64,000 bases of DNA from Sedimenticola_A sp040506425 (lineage in GTDB: Bacteria > Pseudomonadota > Gammaproteobacteria > Chromatiales > Chromatiaceae). Positions 54,075-62,073 of this stretch are shown here, piece after piece. How positions within the stretch are numbered: position 1 is the first letter of the stretch; the number at the start of each line of letters is the position of its first letter. The translations under genes were made by a program, and so were the position numbers. Under the pieces are notes generated by a model. That model ran no database searches. It was not told the DNA's origin and saw only the letters and a list, made by a program, of their open reading frames with translations. The stretch lies in assembly GCA_965224515.1 (NCBI GenBank), contig OZ245051.1, positions 3,658,001 through 3,722,000 of the forward strand. Reading direction: 5' to 3'.

Positions 54075-54968
54075 CTAGGCGCTTTCGGCCAGTGCGGGGT
54101 GACCTGCCAGTGCCATCTGGCGGCTCGCCCTGATCCACTGATACCAGGCGTCCATCCCTTCGCCGGTGGTTGCAGAGGTCTTGATGACCTTGATCTTCGG
54201 ATTGACCCGCCTGGCATACTCGATACATTTCTCCACATCGAAGTCGAGATACGGTAGCAGGTCGATCTTGTTCAGCAGCATCAGGTCGGCGGCATGAAAC
54301 ATGTCCGGGTACTTGACCGGCTTGTCTTCACCCTCGGTGATGGAGAGGATCGCCACCTTGTGTGCTTCGCCCAGGTCAAAGGCGGCCGGGCAGACCAGGT
54401 TGCCGACATTCTCGATGAACAGTACGCCGCCATCTTCCGGCTTCAACGTCTCCAGGGCATGACCCACCATGTGGCCGTCTAGATGACACCCCTTGCCGGT
54501 GTTGATCTGCAGCGCCTTGACCCCGGTGGCACGGATGCGGTCTGCGTCGTTTGCTGTCTGCTGGTCACCCTCGATCACGCTCAGCGGGAGCTCTTCCTTC
54601 ATATCACTGAGCGTTCGGGTCAGCAGCGTGGTCTTACCTGATCCGGGACTGGATACCAGATTCAGGGTATGGATACCGTGGTCGCTGAAGAAGCGCCGGT
54701 TACTGTGGGCGTACTCGTTGTTCTTGCCGAGAATGTCCTGCTCGATCTGCACCATCTTGGTCTGGCTGAGACCCGGTGCGTGGGCATGCGCAGGGCCCTG
54801 GCCGTAGTCATGGGTGTGCTCACCATGATGATGGTGGTGATCATGACTGTGGTCATGCCCATGATGATGCTCATGGTCGTGGTGGTGATGGCCATGCTCA
54901 TGTTCATGGTCATGCTCGTGACCCTCTATCCGGGTCTCGCCTTCACCGCATCCGCAGACTGTACACAT
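54075..54968 (-). CDS. hypB: Hydrogenase nickel GTPase HypB
   Basis: A 297-residue GTPase for nickel insertion. It starts MCTVCGCGEGE, the high-affinity metal motif, followed by a histidine-rich stretch (about 17-65, more than 20 His) for nickel storage, then the GTPase: SSPGSGKTTLL (P-loop 107-114), EGDQQTANDADRI and NKIDLLPYLDFD. Twelve bases after hypA. Confidence 0.96.
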   Translation of the reverse strand: MCTVCGCGEGETRIEGHEHDHEHEHGHHHHDHEHHHGHDHSHDHHHHHGEHTHDYGQGPAHAHAPGLSQTKMVQIEQDILGKNNEYAHSNRRFFSDHGIHTLNLVSSPGSGKTTLLTRTLSDMKEELPLSVIEGDQQTANDADRIRATGVKALQINTGKGCHLDGHMVGHALETLKPEDGGVLFIENVGNLVCPAAFDLGEAHKVAILSITEGEDKPVKYPDMFHAADLMLLNKIDLLPYLDFDVEKCIEYARRVNPKIKVIKTSATTGEGMDAWYQWIRASRQMALAGHPALAESA

Positions 54969-54980
54969 TGGGTTATCCTC

Positions 54981-55322
54981 TCAAGCCACTTCGAGCTCTT
55001 TAATTCGCATCTCGTCACCCCCGGTCACCTGCAGCTGGTAGCTGCCACAGTCAGGGCACTCGTCGAAGCGCTGTTTTACCACTACGTTCTTTGCACACAG
55101 CATGCACCAGGCCTGGCCCGGCAGTCGGATGATCTCAAGCTTCGCGCCATCGGCCAGGGAGTTTCTCATCACCGCATCGAATCCGAAGCGCATCGCCTCG
55201 ATCTCAACACCGGAGAGCTCTCCGATCTCCAGCCAGACCGTTTTTACCTTGCTGTAGCCCTGCTCTTTTGCATTATCTTCCAGGACCTGGAGTATGCCTT
55301 CGCAGAGTGACATCTCATGCAT
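54981..55322 (-). CDS. hypA: Hydrogenase nickel chaperone HypA
   Basis: A 113-residue protein beginning MHEMSLCEGIL, with nickel-binding His2, and a zinc site of two CxxC motifs (CMLCAKN, CPDCGS). It hands nickel to the hydrogenase precursor with HypB. It leads the hypABCDE run, 59 bp after hupJ. Confidence 0.95.
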   Translation of the reverse strand: MHEMSLCEGILQVLEDNAKEQGYSKVKTVWLEIGELSGVEIEAMRFGFDAVMRNSLADGAKLEIIRLPGQAWCMLCAKNVVVKQRFDECPDCGSYQLQVTGGDEMRIKELEVA

Positions 55323-55381
55323 GATTCAACTCGCACTCTAAACTTCTGTTACATCTACTAGATAATATGATCATCTGTTAT

Positions 55382-55966
55382 TCATTGACCGTTGTCACCT
55401 AGAAAAGAACCTCTAAGCAGATCCCGGCGGCTTATGGGTTTTTCCATGCGCTCGGTCAGTGTAAGAGGCTCTGCTTCCTCACTGTTGGTGGGGTCATCTG
55501 CGCTCTCCGGCTCCTCTTTCCAGGCCCTGGCGATCTCGCCCTCCCTTGTGCTGATGGCATCCCTGTTCTGCTCATCCATCACACCTCTCATCACCGCCTC
55601 CGCTGCCGCCACCGCGGTCTCCTGGTCTGCAAAGTCGAACATGGGTGAAAACAGGGAGCAGCTGAGGTAGCGGCCAACACCCTCCTCCTCGCCAAGAACG
55701 AACTCGTAGGGACCCGAGGGAAACCGGTGGAGTTGCTTGCTGCCGAGCTGCAGTTCGCCCCACTCATCACCCTCATTGGGCAGCAGCACCAGGTTCATGA
55801 ACCAGGGCGTGATCAAAACGCCGCAGCAGCGCTCTCCCCAGAGTTGGAAATCCACCGCCTGCACCTCCAGCACCTGGTTGAGCATGGGAATATCCTGCAT
55901 GCGGGAGTAGCGGATCCGGTTGTAGACCTCTTCCAGGCCGCGGGTCAGATATTCAGGACAGATCAC
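55382..55966 (-). CDS. hupJ: [NiFe]-hydrogenase assembly chaperone, HupJ/HybE family
   Basis: A 194-residue HybE-family protein. The core QAVDFQLWGERCCGVLITPW, then FMNLVLLPNEGDEWG, is the family signature. It helps assemble or proofread the uptake hydrogenase. The C-terminal 60 residues are acidic, then end in SRRDLLRGSFLG, a twin-arginine-like sequence at the wrong end of the protein. ATGA overlap with hupI. Confidence 0.9.
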   Translation of the reverse strand: MICPEYLTRGLEEVYNRIRYSRMQDIPMLNQVLEVQAVDFQLWGERCCGVLITPWFMNLVLLPNEGDEWGELQLGSKQLHRFPSGPYEFVLGEEEGVGRYLSCSLFSPMFDFADQETAVAAAEAVMRGVMDEQNRDAISTREGEIARAWKEEPESADDPTNSEEAEPLTLTERMEKPISRRDLLRGSFLGDNGQ

Positions 55967-56187
55967 GGGGAGTCCTCCAACACCATGAAGTCATCTTTTT
56001 TCCCATCACAGTTTGGACAGCTCCAGTGTCCAGGCAGTTTCGAAAAGGGTGTTCCCGGCGGTACCTGCCAGTACTCGTCACCTTCGGCGGGATCGTAGAC
56101 ATACCAGCAGATCTTGCACTCCAGCAGTGCAGCGTCACTGATCTTGCTGTTGTCACCCCCGTAGGAGCCGCCGAAGAAGGCCCGCAT
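55963..56187 (-). CDS. hupI: Rubredoxin of the hydrogenase cluster (HupI/HoxR)
   Basis: A 74-residue rubredoxin with two iron-binding motifs (LECKICWYVYDPAEGDEYW and WSCPNCDGKKDDFMV). Homologues protect or assist hydrogenase small-subunit maturation in air. It starts on the last base of the hupH stop codon (TAATG overlap) and overlaps hupJ by 4 bp. Confidence 0.94.
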   Translation of the reverse strand: MRAFFGGSYGGDNSKISDAALLECKICWYVYDPAEGDEYWQVPPGTPFSKLPGHWSCPNCDGKKDDFMVLEDSP

Positions 56188-57041
56188 TACCGGTAAACCT
56201 CCATGATCTCCGCAAAGCGCTCGGCACTGTCCCGGATATCCTCAGGGGCGGCGCACGCCACCTCGGGAACACCGCCGATCTCCAGGGAGTTGAGAATATT
56301 GGCATCCTGGGAGTTGTAGTACTGCACCCACCAGACATTCTCAGTTGCGGTACTGGTGATGCGGCAGTTGCCGTAGCCCCGTGAGAGAATGGTCACCGGT
56401 CCCTCACCCAGCAGCCCGGAGAGAAAAGCCAAGTCCTCCTCGGTCTGGGGCAGCAGGGTCAGGTTGATCACGTGGGGTGGTTTGCCGGGCCTGCACTCGG
56501 CAACCTTGTCGTTGATCTCTGACACCAGGGGCGGCGCATTCAAAACACCTTCCGGAATTGAGCCATCCTTCAGCATCAGGCGGCCGGCAGCCTCTTTGAA
56601 TGTCGAACCTGCCACCAGGTTGGGGATGGGCGCCACCTCGATAACATCCCGCACCACGGCTCCATGCTGATCCAGGTATTTGACCCGCCAGATGCCGGCC
56701 AGTACCGATTCCTGAATACGCGCCTCGTACGAATTGGAGTAGACCGCACTCACCTCACCCTCGCCCAGCACCTGGTCGATCAACGCCCGGTTTGCATCAT
56801 CCAGGTCACTGATATCCACCTCCGGACGGGAGCGACCGTAACTGTTAAGCACCTCCTGCAACTGCTCCAGTGCTGCCATGCCGGCGGTCAACCCAACCGT
56901 CTCTTCGGGCTCCGGGAGATCCGGCGTGGAGAAGGTCTCCATCTCCGATGGCAACTGCAGAATGTCCAGCTCTGCACCATCTTCCTCGGCCGGTTGGGAA
57001 CCCGGACCGCTGCTCATTGAAGGGATATGGAACTCAGTCAT
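56187..57041 (-). CDS. hupH: Hydrogenase expression/formation protein HupH/HoxQ
   Basis: A 284-residue member of the HupH family, which acts with the thioredoxin-like HupG in assembly of the small subunit. The pair of similar segments (LIDQVLGEGEVSAVYSNSYE near 95 and LLGEGPVTILSRGYGNCRI near 215) shows the internal duplication of the family. Cytoplasmic. Fourteen bases after hupG. Confidence 0.92.
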   Translation of the reverse strand: MTEFHIPSMSSGPGSQPAEEDGAELDILQLPSEMETFSTPDLPEPEETVGLTAGMAALEQLQEVLNSYGRSRPEVDISDLDDANRALIDQVLGEGEVSAVYSNSYEARIQESVLAGIWRVKYLDQHGAVVRDVIEVAPIPNLVAGSTFKEAAGRLMLKDGSIPEGVLNAPPLVSEINDKVAECRPGKPPHVINLTLLPQTEEDLAFLSGLLGEGPVTILSRGYGNCRITSTATENVWWVQYYNSQDANILNSLEIGGVPEVACAAPEDIRDSAERFAEIMEVYR

Positions 57042-57055
57042 CAGTCAGTCTCCTG

Positions 57056-57484
57056 TTAGTGACAGCTGCCGGCGGATTCACTGACAACGGGGATTTTGAA
57101 ACGGGGCGCAGGTACAGGTTCGGCATTGAGCAGTCGCTCAAACTCCCGAAGATAGACATCCCAGTCCTGCACCCGGCTGACTGCACCCAGGTAGTCTTCA
57201 CCCCGCAGGAACACCAGGGCCGGCCACTCATTGAAGGGGTAACGTGCACGCAGTGCCTGCTCGGCATTGCGGTCGACGACCGCGACACTCATTCGTTCAC
57301 TGAACCGTTTCATCAGTTCGGGAAGTATCACTGCCACGTCATTGCTTTCCGGGTGATGCTTCGGGTTCTCTGTAAAGAACAGCACCGTGCATTCACTCTG
57401 CTTCAGCAACTGCTCGATGTTGTGCTCATCTGCAACGGGATAGTGGTGCTGCTCAGTTAAATGACGAATTAGGGGTGAAGGCAT
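57056..57484 (-). CDS. hupG: Thioredoxin-like hydrogenase accessory protein HupG/HoxO
   Basis: A 142-residue thioredoxin-fold protein of the HyaE/HupG family. It has the fold (CTVLFFTENPKHHPESNDVA, EWPALVFLRGEDYLGAVSRV) but no CxxC, as expected of a small-subunit chaperone rather than an oxidoreductase. The ATG at 57484 has GGGAGAG before it and lies next to the hupF stop. Confidence 0.9.
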   Translation of the reverse strand: MPSPLIRHLTEQHHYPVADEHNIEQLLKQSECTVLFFTENPKHHPESNDVAVILPELMKRFSERMSVAVVDRNAEQALRARYPFNEWPALVFLRGEDYLGAVSRVQDWDVYLREFERLLNAEPVPAPRFKIPVVSESAGSCH

Positions 57485-57485
57485 G

Positions 57486-57809
57486 TCACTCTCCCGCCTG
57501 TTGTTTAGTTGAATCAGTACGCAAGTGTTCGGGCAGTTGCGGCTCACGCTCTGCCAGGTCGGCAAACAGGTGCCCGATATCCGTTTCACCCTGGAGGGTG
57601 AGATTAAGTGCCTGCAGGGCATTCCGAATCTTTTCGGCGTTCTCCTCTGTAAGCACTTCACGGGCGCTATTGAGAAAGATCAGCAGCCAGGTACCCAGGG
57701 GCTGCTCTCCTACAAGCAGGGTATCCACCAGGCGACGCTCGCCCATCCCCTCGCACCAGGCCTGGCCGGTGCTGCTCTCGACAACCTGCATGGGGATACC
57801 GATACACAT
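57486..57809 (-). CDS. hupF: HypC-family chaperone HupF/HoxL
   Basis: A 107-residue paralogue of HypC with MCIGIPMQVVE and Cys2, and a C-terminal extension of about 25 residues. HupF is thought to stabilise the HupL precursor, especially in oxygen. The ATG shares one base with the hupD stop. Confidence 0.93.
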   Translation of the reverse strand: MCIGIPMQVVESSTGQAWCEGMGERRLVDTLLVGEQPLGTWLLIFLNSAREVLTEENAEKIRNALQALNLTLQGETDIGHLFADLAEREPQLPEHLRTDSTKQQAGE

Positions 57810-58528
57810 CAGGAGGAACTCCCGGAGCGGTATTTCTCCAGGTGCTGATCCACATCCACGCTGACCGCGTCACCTTCCAGGGGTATAGGCCGGTAACCGA
57901 CCTCGAATTCAGATGAATCAAGTACCCGTGCATCGCCATCTCTGCGAACCTCGCTCTCCGGAGGCCGCCCGGTCTCGTAGGCCTCCATGTCGGCTATCGC
58001 ACCGGCCCTTGAGGTGTCAGCGTTCAGTGGTGTTTCCCGGCCCACGGCATGGATACCGAATCCGGCAAGATACTCCAGGGCCAACGCAATGGAAGGCTCT
58101 ATCTGGGCTTTCACCTCGGGGCGCAGGCTGCCGCCATAATCCTCAAGCTGGACCGGCTGTACACCGATCAACAGTAGATGATCAGGGTAGTCACCCAGCA
58201 TATCGGCCATGGCCAGCACCTCCTGGAAACCGGTCTGGTGCAGACTCACTTTCTTGGCACCCAGAAATTTCGGTACCTGGTCGCCCTCTACACGCTTCAG
58301 TGTGCCGCCGGGCAGACCGTAATCCACCGCATCGAACACAACCAGTATGTCGGCCTCACGGATGTTCTGAACCAGGTAGACACCCTGGGTCCCGCCATCC
58401 AGCAGTGATACGTTTTCAGGGAAGCGATAGTGACGGTTCAGGGTCTCAACGGCACGTACGCCGAATCCTTCATCCGCCCACAGCAGATTTCCGATTCCGA
58501 GTATCAGTACCCTGGGTTCAGCAGCCAT
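57809..58528 (-). CDS. hupD: Hydrogenase maturation endopeptidase HupD
   Basis: A 239-residue protease that clips the C-terminal peptide of HupL after nickel insertion. GIGNLLWADEGFGVRAVE holds the metal-binding Glu/Asp; DAVDYG and the His in SLHQTGFQEVLAM are the other ligands. The C-terminal 45 residues (from about 195) extend beyond the usual family length. The ATG at 58528 follows GGAGAGGA; a GTG 12 bp earlier is less likely. First gene after a sigma-54 promoter. Confidence 0.92.
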   Translation of the reverse strand: MAAEPRVLILGIGNLLWADEGFGVRAVETLNRHYRFPENVSLLDGGTQGVYLVQNIREADILVVFDAVDYGLPGGTLKRVEGDQVPKFLGAKKVSLHQTGFQEVLAMADMLGDYPDHLLLIGVQPVQLEDYGGSLRPEVKAQIEPSIALALEYLAGFGIHAVGRETPLNADTSRAGAIADMEAYETGRPPESEVRRDGDARVLDSSEFEVGYRPIPLEGDAVSVDVDQHLEKYRSGSSS

Positions 58529-58575
58529 TTTCCTCTCCACTGGTTCACTCTCTGTCAGTTGTTGAGTTGGATAAT

Positions 58576-58591
58576 CGCAATCACTGTGCCA
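58576..58591 (-). promoter_or_regulatory. Sigma-54 promoter of the hupD operon
   Basis: Minus-strand TGGCAC, five bases, TTGCG: GG and GC are ten bases apart, as the -24/-12 consensus requires. Transcription would start near 58565, about 37 bp before the hupD ATG. The cluster encodes the matching activator HoxA. Confidence 0.8.
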
Positions 58592-58916
58592 ATGGGAACA
58601 GGAAATATAACCTACTGTTTTTATTAGTTATTTAATACAGCCAATTAATGCCTGACTGCAAGGTATGGAATATTTATTTCCAGTATTGCTTACTTATGGA
58701 AAGATAGTATTCATCCGAAGTTTGGTCAAATTAAAAATAACATTTAAATCATGGGGTTATCGGAAACCCGAATGACGATATCCATCTATAACCGGCATAA
58801 CCGATGCCACTCCTCTTCAATATCTGCAGGGTGCAAAAGCGAAGTGTATTGCACTGAAATCAGAGCACAGTGATGGGTTAGGCAACCGCTGCCCCACCCT
58901 ACCCCAAGGCAAAAAA

Positions 58917-59081
58917 GGCTCTGTTCCAGTTAAGTGTTGAAAGCCAGCGTAGTTTTATCTGCAACCCTTGTAGGTCGGGCTTTTACCCTCCGGGCACAAG
59001 AGCCCGACATGTCGGCCTGAAGGCCGACCTACAGAAAATCAACAACACACTTCATCTTCAACACTTAACTGGAACAGAGCC
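58917..59081. mobile_element. MITE-like element with 25-bp perfect inverted repeats
   Basis: A 165-bp non-coding element. Perfect 25-bp inverted repeats begin GGCTCTGTTCCAGTTAAG and end with its complement at 59081. Inside is a second palindromic segment, TGTAGGTCGG (58969) to CCGACCTACA (59033), a REP-like motif. A-runs border both ends (6 and 9 bases), compatible with a target duplication. It encodes no transposase. Its right end abuts the T-run of the hupC terminator. Confidence 0.8.
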
Positions 59082-59106
59082 AAAAAAAAACGCGGCCGAA
59101 GCCGCG
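59082..59106 (-). terminator. Rho-independent terminator of the hupSLC operon
   Basis: On the minus strand CGCGGC-TTCG-GCCGCG forms a 6-bp stem with a stable UUCG-type tetraloop followed by nine T residues, 60 bp after the hupC stop. A textbook intrinsic terminator. Confidence 0.9.
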
Positions 59107-59165
59107 TAACAAGATGGCGTATAAATTAAGGGGGTACGCCAAGGAGGTAAATCTGATTCTGTCTG

Positions 59166-59849
59166 TCAGGGTCTATCATCCTTGAACATGCGCCAGCCGC
59201 TGATCATGGTGCTGATCAGGCTCTGGCGGGAGACGATATCCTCGCGGATCGCCACGTAGACATGGAGGATGACAAAGACCACGATGATCCACATGCCCCA
59301 GTGGTGCCACATGCGAACATCCTGGCTCTGCCCCACCAAAGGGATCAGCCAGCCAAATAGGGTGTCCTGCCAGGTACCGAGCCCGGTCTGCTCTGCGTAT
59401 AGAGCAAAGCCGGTCAGCACCATGGCGATACCGCCCACGGTGATGATGGCCACCATGAAGAGGTGAGCAAGCGGATTGTGGCCGACATACTTCTTTGGCT
59501 CTTTTTCCATGAAGGCGTACCAGCGCACCTCGTGCATCAGCTCTTTCCAGAAACTGAGACGGTAGAAAGGCAGCCTGAACAGTTGGCGTGCATGCTCGTT
59601 ACCCACGAATGCCCAGTAGAGCCGCCCTATAAAACCCACCGCAAAGATGTAAGCGGCGGCAAAGTGGGCGAAGCGGATATAGCCCATCACGAAGTGGTCG
59701 CTGGCCTCTCCCGGCATGGTCGGCAGAGGATTGGCGATAAACCAGCCACTGACGGACAGCACCATGATCGCAAGGGCGTTAATCCAGTGCCATAGCCTTA
59801 CCGGCGCCTCGTAGACGTAGACTGCCGTGCGTTTGACTTCTGTCTGCAT
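59166..59849 (-). CDS. hupC: Hydrogenase-linked cytochrome b (HupC/HyaC)
   Basis: A 227-residue membrane cytochrome b that anchors the hydrogenase and passes electrons to quinone. Histidines within helices (PVRLWHWINALAIMVLS, YIRFAHFAAAYIFAVGFIG, MWHHWGMWIIVVFVILHVYV) supply the haem ligands. The ATG at 59849 follows AAGGAG; the in-frame extension upstream shows no homology. A terminator follows. Confidence 0.94.
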   Translation of the reverse strand: MQTEVKRTAVYVYEAPVRLWHWINALAIMVLSVSGWFIANPLPTMPGEASDHFVMGYIRFAHFAAAYIFAVGFIGRLYWAFVGNEHARQLFRLPFYRLSFWKELMHEVRWYAFMEKEPKKYVGHNPLAHLFMVAIITVGGIAMVLTGFALYAEQTGLGTWQDTLFGWLIPLVGQSQDVRMWHHWGMWIIVVFVILHVYVAIREDIVSRQSLISTMISGWRMFKDDRP

Positions 59850-59892
59850 AATTTCACTCCTTGATCGGAAAGCCCGATCTGCGGACGATTGA

Positions 59893-60090
59893 TCAACTGT
59901 CCATGGACCGTTTAAGGACAACTGCTGCCGCACCTGCCCCCAACAGCGCCAGCAGATAACCATGATCTGCCAGCATATGCACCAGGCCCTGGAGCAGCCC
60001 TTCGGAACCGTGACTACCTACATGAGCCAGGGCCGGACCACTTACCAGGGTGGCAGCGAGACTCGCCATTCGAATAACGTTTTGTTTCAT
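59893..60090 (-). CDS. Small exported membrane protein, HupE/UreJ-like
   Basis: A 65-residue protein with a signal peptide (MASLAATLVSGPALA), then AHVGSHGSEGLLQGLVHMLA and one TM helix (YLLALLGAGAAAVVL). The start after cleavage with His and the Gly/Leu-rich helix resemble the first part of HupE/UreJ nickel permeases (AHxG..GLxHPLxGxDHLLA), but it is far too short for the full family. It lies between hupL and hupC and is probably part of that operon. A free-standing small protein or a HupE remnant both fit. Confidence 0.65.
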   Translation of the reverse strand: MKQNVIRMASLAATLVSGPALAHVGSHGSEGLLQGLVHMLADHGYLLALLGAGAAAVVLKRSMDS

Positions 60091-60125
60091 CTCTTTCTCT
60101 CCAAAAAAGCTTTCAGTCCCATTAA

Positions 60126-60234
60126 CTCCCTCTCCCCGCCTGGGGAGAGGGTTGGGGTGAGGGGAATCAAGAGGGGCATCAGATCCACTCTATTCACCCT
60201 CACCCTGTCCCTCTCCCTCGCAGGGAGAGGGAAC
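60126..60234. repeat. Composite REP-like element (copy 2)
   Basis: The same head and tail as 51108-51206: CTCCCTCTCCCC to GGTGAGGGGAAT, then TTCACCCTCACCCT to GGGAGAGGGAAC; the 42-bp tails agree at 38 positions. It lies between hupL and the small membrane protein gene, inside the structural operon. Confidence 0.85.
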
Positions 60235-60276
60235 CGGAGTTTCAATGGGCCCTGTTAATTCTTCACTCATGATTAA

Positions 60277-62073
60277 TCAGCGCACCTTCACCTCGGCAAG
60301 CTCCTCACCCTCCTCGCTCATGACATGGGTCGAGCAGGCGAGGCAGGGATCGAAGCTATGCAGGGTGCGCAGAATCTCCACCGGTTCTTCTGCACGCTCC
60401 ACCTTGGTGTTCATGAGCGAGGCCTCGAAAGCACCGATGTTGCCCTGCTCATCTCGTGGTGAACCGTTCCAGGTGGTGGGCACCACGCACTGGTAGTTGT
60501 CGATGCGGGTCTCCTTGATGCGTATCCAGTGACCCAGGGCGCCACGGGGCGCCTCGGTGAAACCCACACCCTTGGCCTCTTTCGGCCAGGTGGAGGGGTC
60601 CCAGTTGTCGACGTTAGCGGTGTTGGAGTCGCCGGCCTTGATGTTGGCCACCAGCTTGTCCATGAAATAGCGCATCTTGTCTCCGGCCCAGTCCGCCTCA
60701 AGGCCACGGGCCGCGGTGCGGCCAAGGGTTGAGAAGAGCGCATCCACAGGAACGTCAAGGGTCTTGAGCACGAAGTTGATCTGCTCTGTGATCTCCTTGT
60801 CGCCCTTGGCGTAACCGATGATGTAGCGAGCCAGGGGACCCACCTCCATGGCGTGACCCCGCCAGCGTGGCGCCTTGATCCAGGAGTACTTGGCGTCCTC
60901 GTCGATCTGTTCGATATTGGTTCGGGTGCCGAGGGCGTTGGGACCCAGCTCGAAGTTGGGCTCGGTGACACCATCCCATGGATGCAGCCCTTTGGACTCA
61001 TCGGCGTACTTGTACCAGGAGTGGGGAACAAACTCCTGGATCTCGTTGGGATCACGAAGATCCACCTCGTGCACCTCTTTGAGGTTGCCATTGATGATGG
61101 CGCCCCGGGGCATCATCAGGTTCTCCGAACTGTAGTCGTTTGCACGGTCCGGGATGTCGCCGTAGGAGAGCACGTTCATGCTGGAGAGACCCCCGCCGTA
61201 GAGCCACCCCTTGTAGAACTGGGCCACCGCCAGCAGATCGGGGATGTAGACGTTCTTGATGAACTCCCGGGTCTGGTCGATGAGTGACGAGATCTGGTTC
61301 AGGTTGACCATGTTGAGGCCGCCCACGGAACCCACACCATCCACGTTGATGGGACAGGGCACACCGCCTACCAGCCAGTTTGGATGGGGGTCCTTGCCAC
61401 CGAAGATGGTACGGATCTTCATGATGTCCTTCTGGAAATCCAGGGCTTCCAGGTAGTGGGTCACCGCCATCAGGTCTGCTTCCGGCGGCAGCAGGTAGGC
61501 GGGATTGGTCCAGTAACCGTTCTTGAAGGGACCGAGTTGACCACTCTCCACAAACTTCTTCAGTCGGTTCTGGATATCGCGGAAATAACCCGGGGAGGAC
61601 TTCGGGTGATTGGGCGACACTGTCTGCTGCAGTTCGGAAGTCGCCTTGGGGTCCGCCTTGAGTGCATTGATCGGGTTGACCCAGTCCAGGGCGTGGAGGT
61701 GGTAGAAGTGGACCAGGTGGTCATGAGCCTGCAGGGTGAGCTGCATGATGTTGCGAATGGAGTTGGCGTTCTCGGGGATATCGATACCCAGGGCATCCTC
61801 CACCGCACGTACCGAAGTCAGCGCGTGGGTACCGGTGCAGACACCGCAGATACGCTGGGTGAAGGCCCAGGCGTCACGGGGGTCGCGTCCCTTGAGGATC
61901 ACCTCCAACCCGCGCCACATGGTGCCGGAGGAGACTGCGTTTCGAATGATATTGTTTTCGTCCACGTTGACTTCGCAACGCATGTGGCCCTCGATGCGAG
62001 TGACCGGGTCCACGACCACGCGCTGCCCGGAATCGTCGAGGTTGAATCCGTTGGGTGTAGTGATAGTGCTCAT
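60277..62073 (-). CDS. hupL: Uptake [NiFe]-hydrogenase large subunit (HupL/HoxG)
   Basis: A 598-residue catalytic subunit that oxidises H2 at a NiFe(CN)2CO centre. Nickel ligands are in QRICGVCTGTHALTSVRAVE and, near the end, FDPCLACSTH. The last His is followed by 15 residues (VMSEEGEELAEVKVR), the peptide HupD removes. The motifs match group 1 membrane-bound enzymes. It starts on the last base of the hupS stop (TAATG). Confidence 0.97.
   Translation of the reverse strand: MSTITTPNGFNLDDSGQRVVVDPVTRIEGHMRCEVNVDENNIIRNAVSSGTMWRGLEVILKGRDPRDAWAFTQRICGVCTGTHALTSVRAVEDALGIDIPENANSIRNIMQLTLQAHDHLVHFYHLHALDWVNPINALKADPKATSELQQTVSPNHPKSSPGYFRDIQNRLKKFVESGQLGPFKNGYWTNPAYLLPPEADLMAVTHYLEALDFQKDIMKIRTIFGGKDPHPNWLVGGVPCPINVDGVGSVGGLNMVNLNQISSLIDQTREFIKNVYIPDLLAVAQFYKGWLYGGGLSSMNVLSYGDIPDRANDYSSENLMMPRGAIINGNLKEVHEVDLRDPNEIQEFVPHSWYKYADESKGLHPWDGVTEPNFELGPNALGTRTNIEQIDEDAKYSWIKAPRWRGHAMEVGPLARYIIGYAKGDKEITEQINFVLKTLDVPVDALFSTLGRTAARGLEADWAGDKMRYFMDKLVANIKAGDSNTANVDNWDPSTWPKEAKGVGFTEAPRGALGHWIRIKETRIDNYQCVVPTTWNGSPRDEQGNIGAFEASLMNTKVERAEEPVEILRTLHSFDPCLACSTHVMSEEGEELAEVKVR

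Noticed and set aside
54780..54920. Low-complexity ATG/CAT-rich repeat
   Set aside because: It encodes the histidine-rich nickel-storage segment of HypB, a normal feature.
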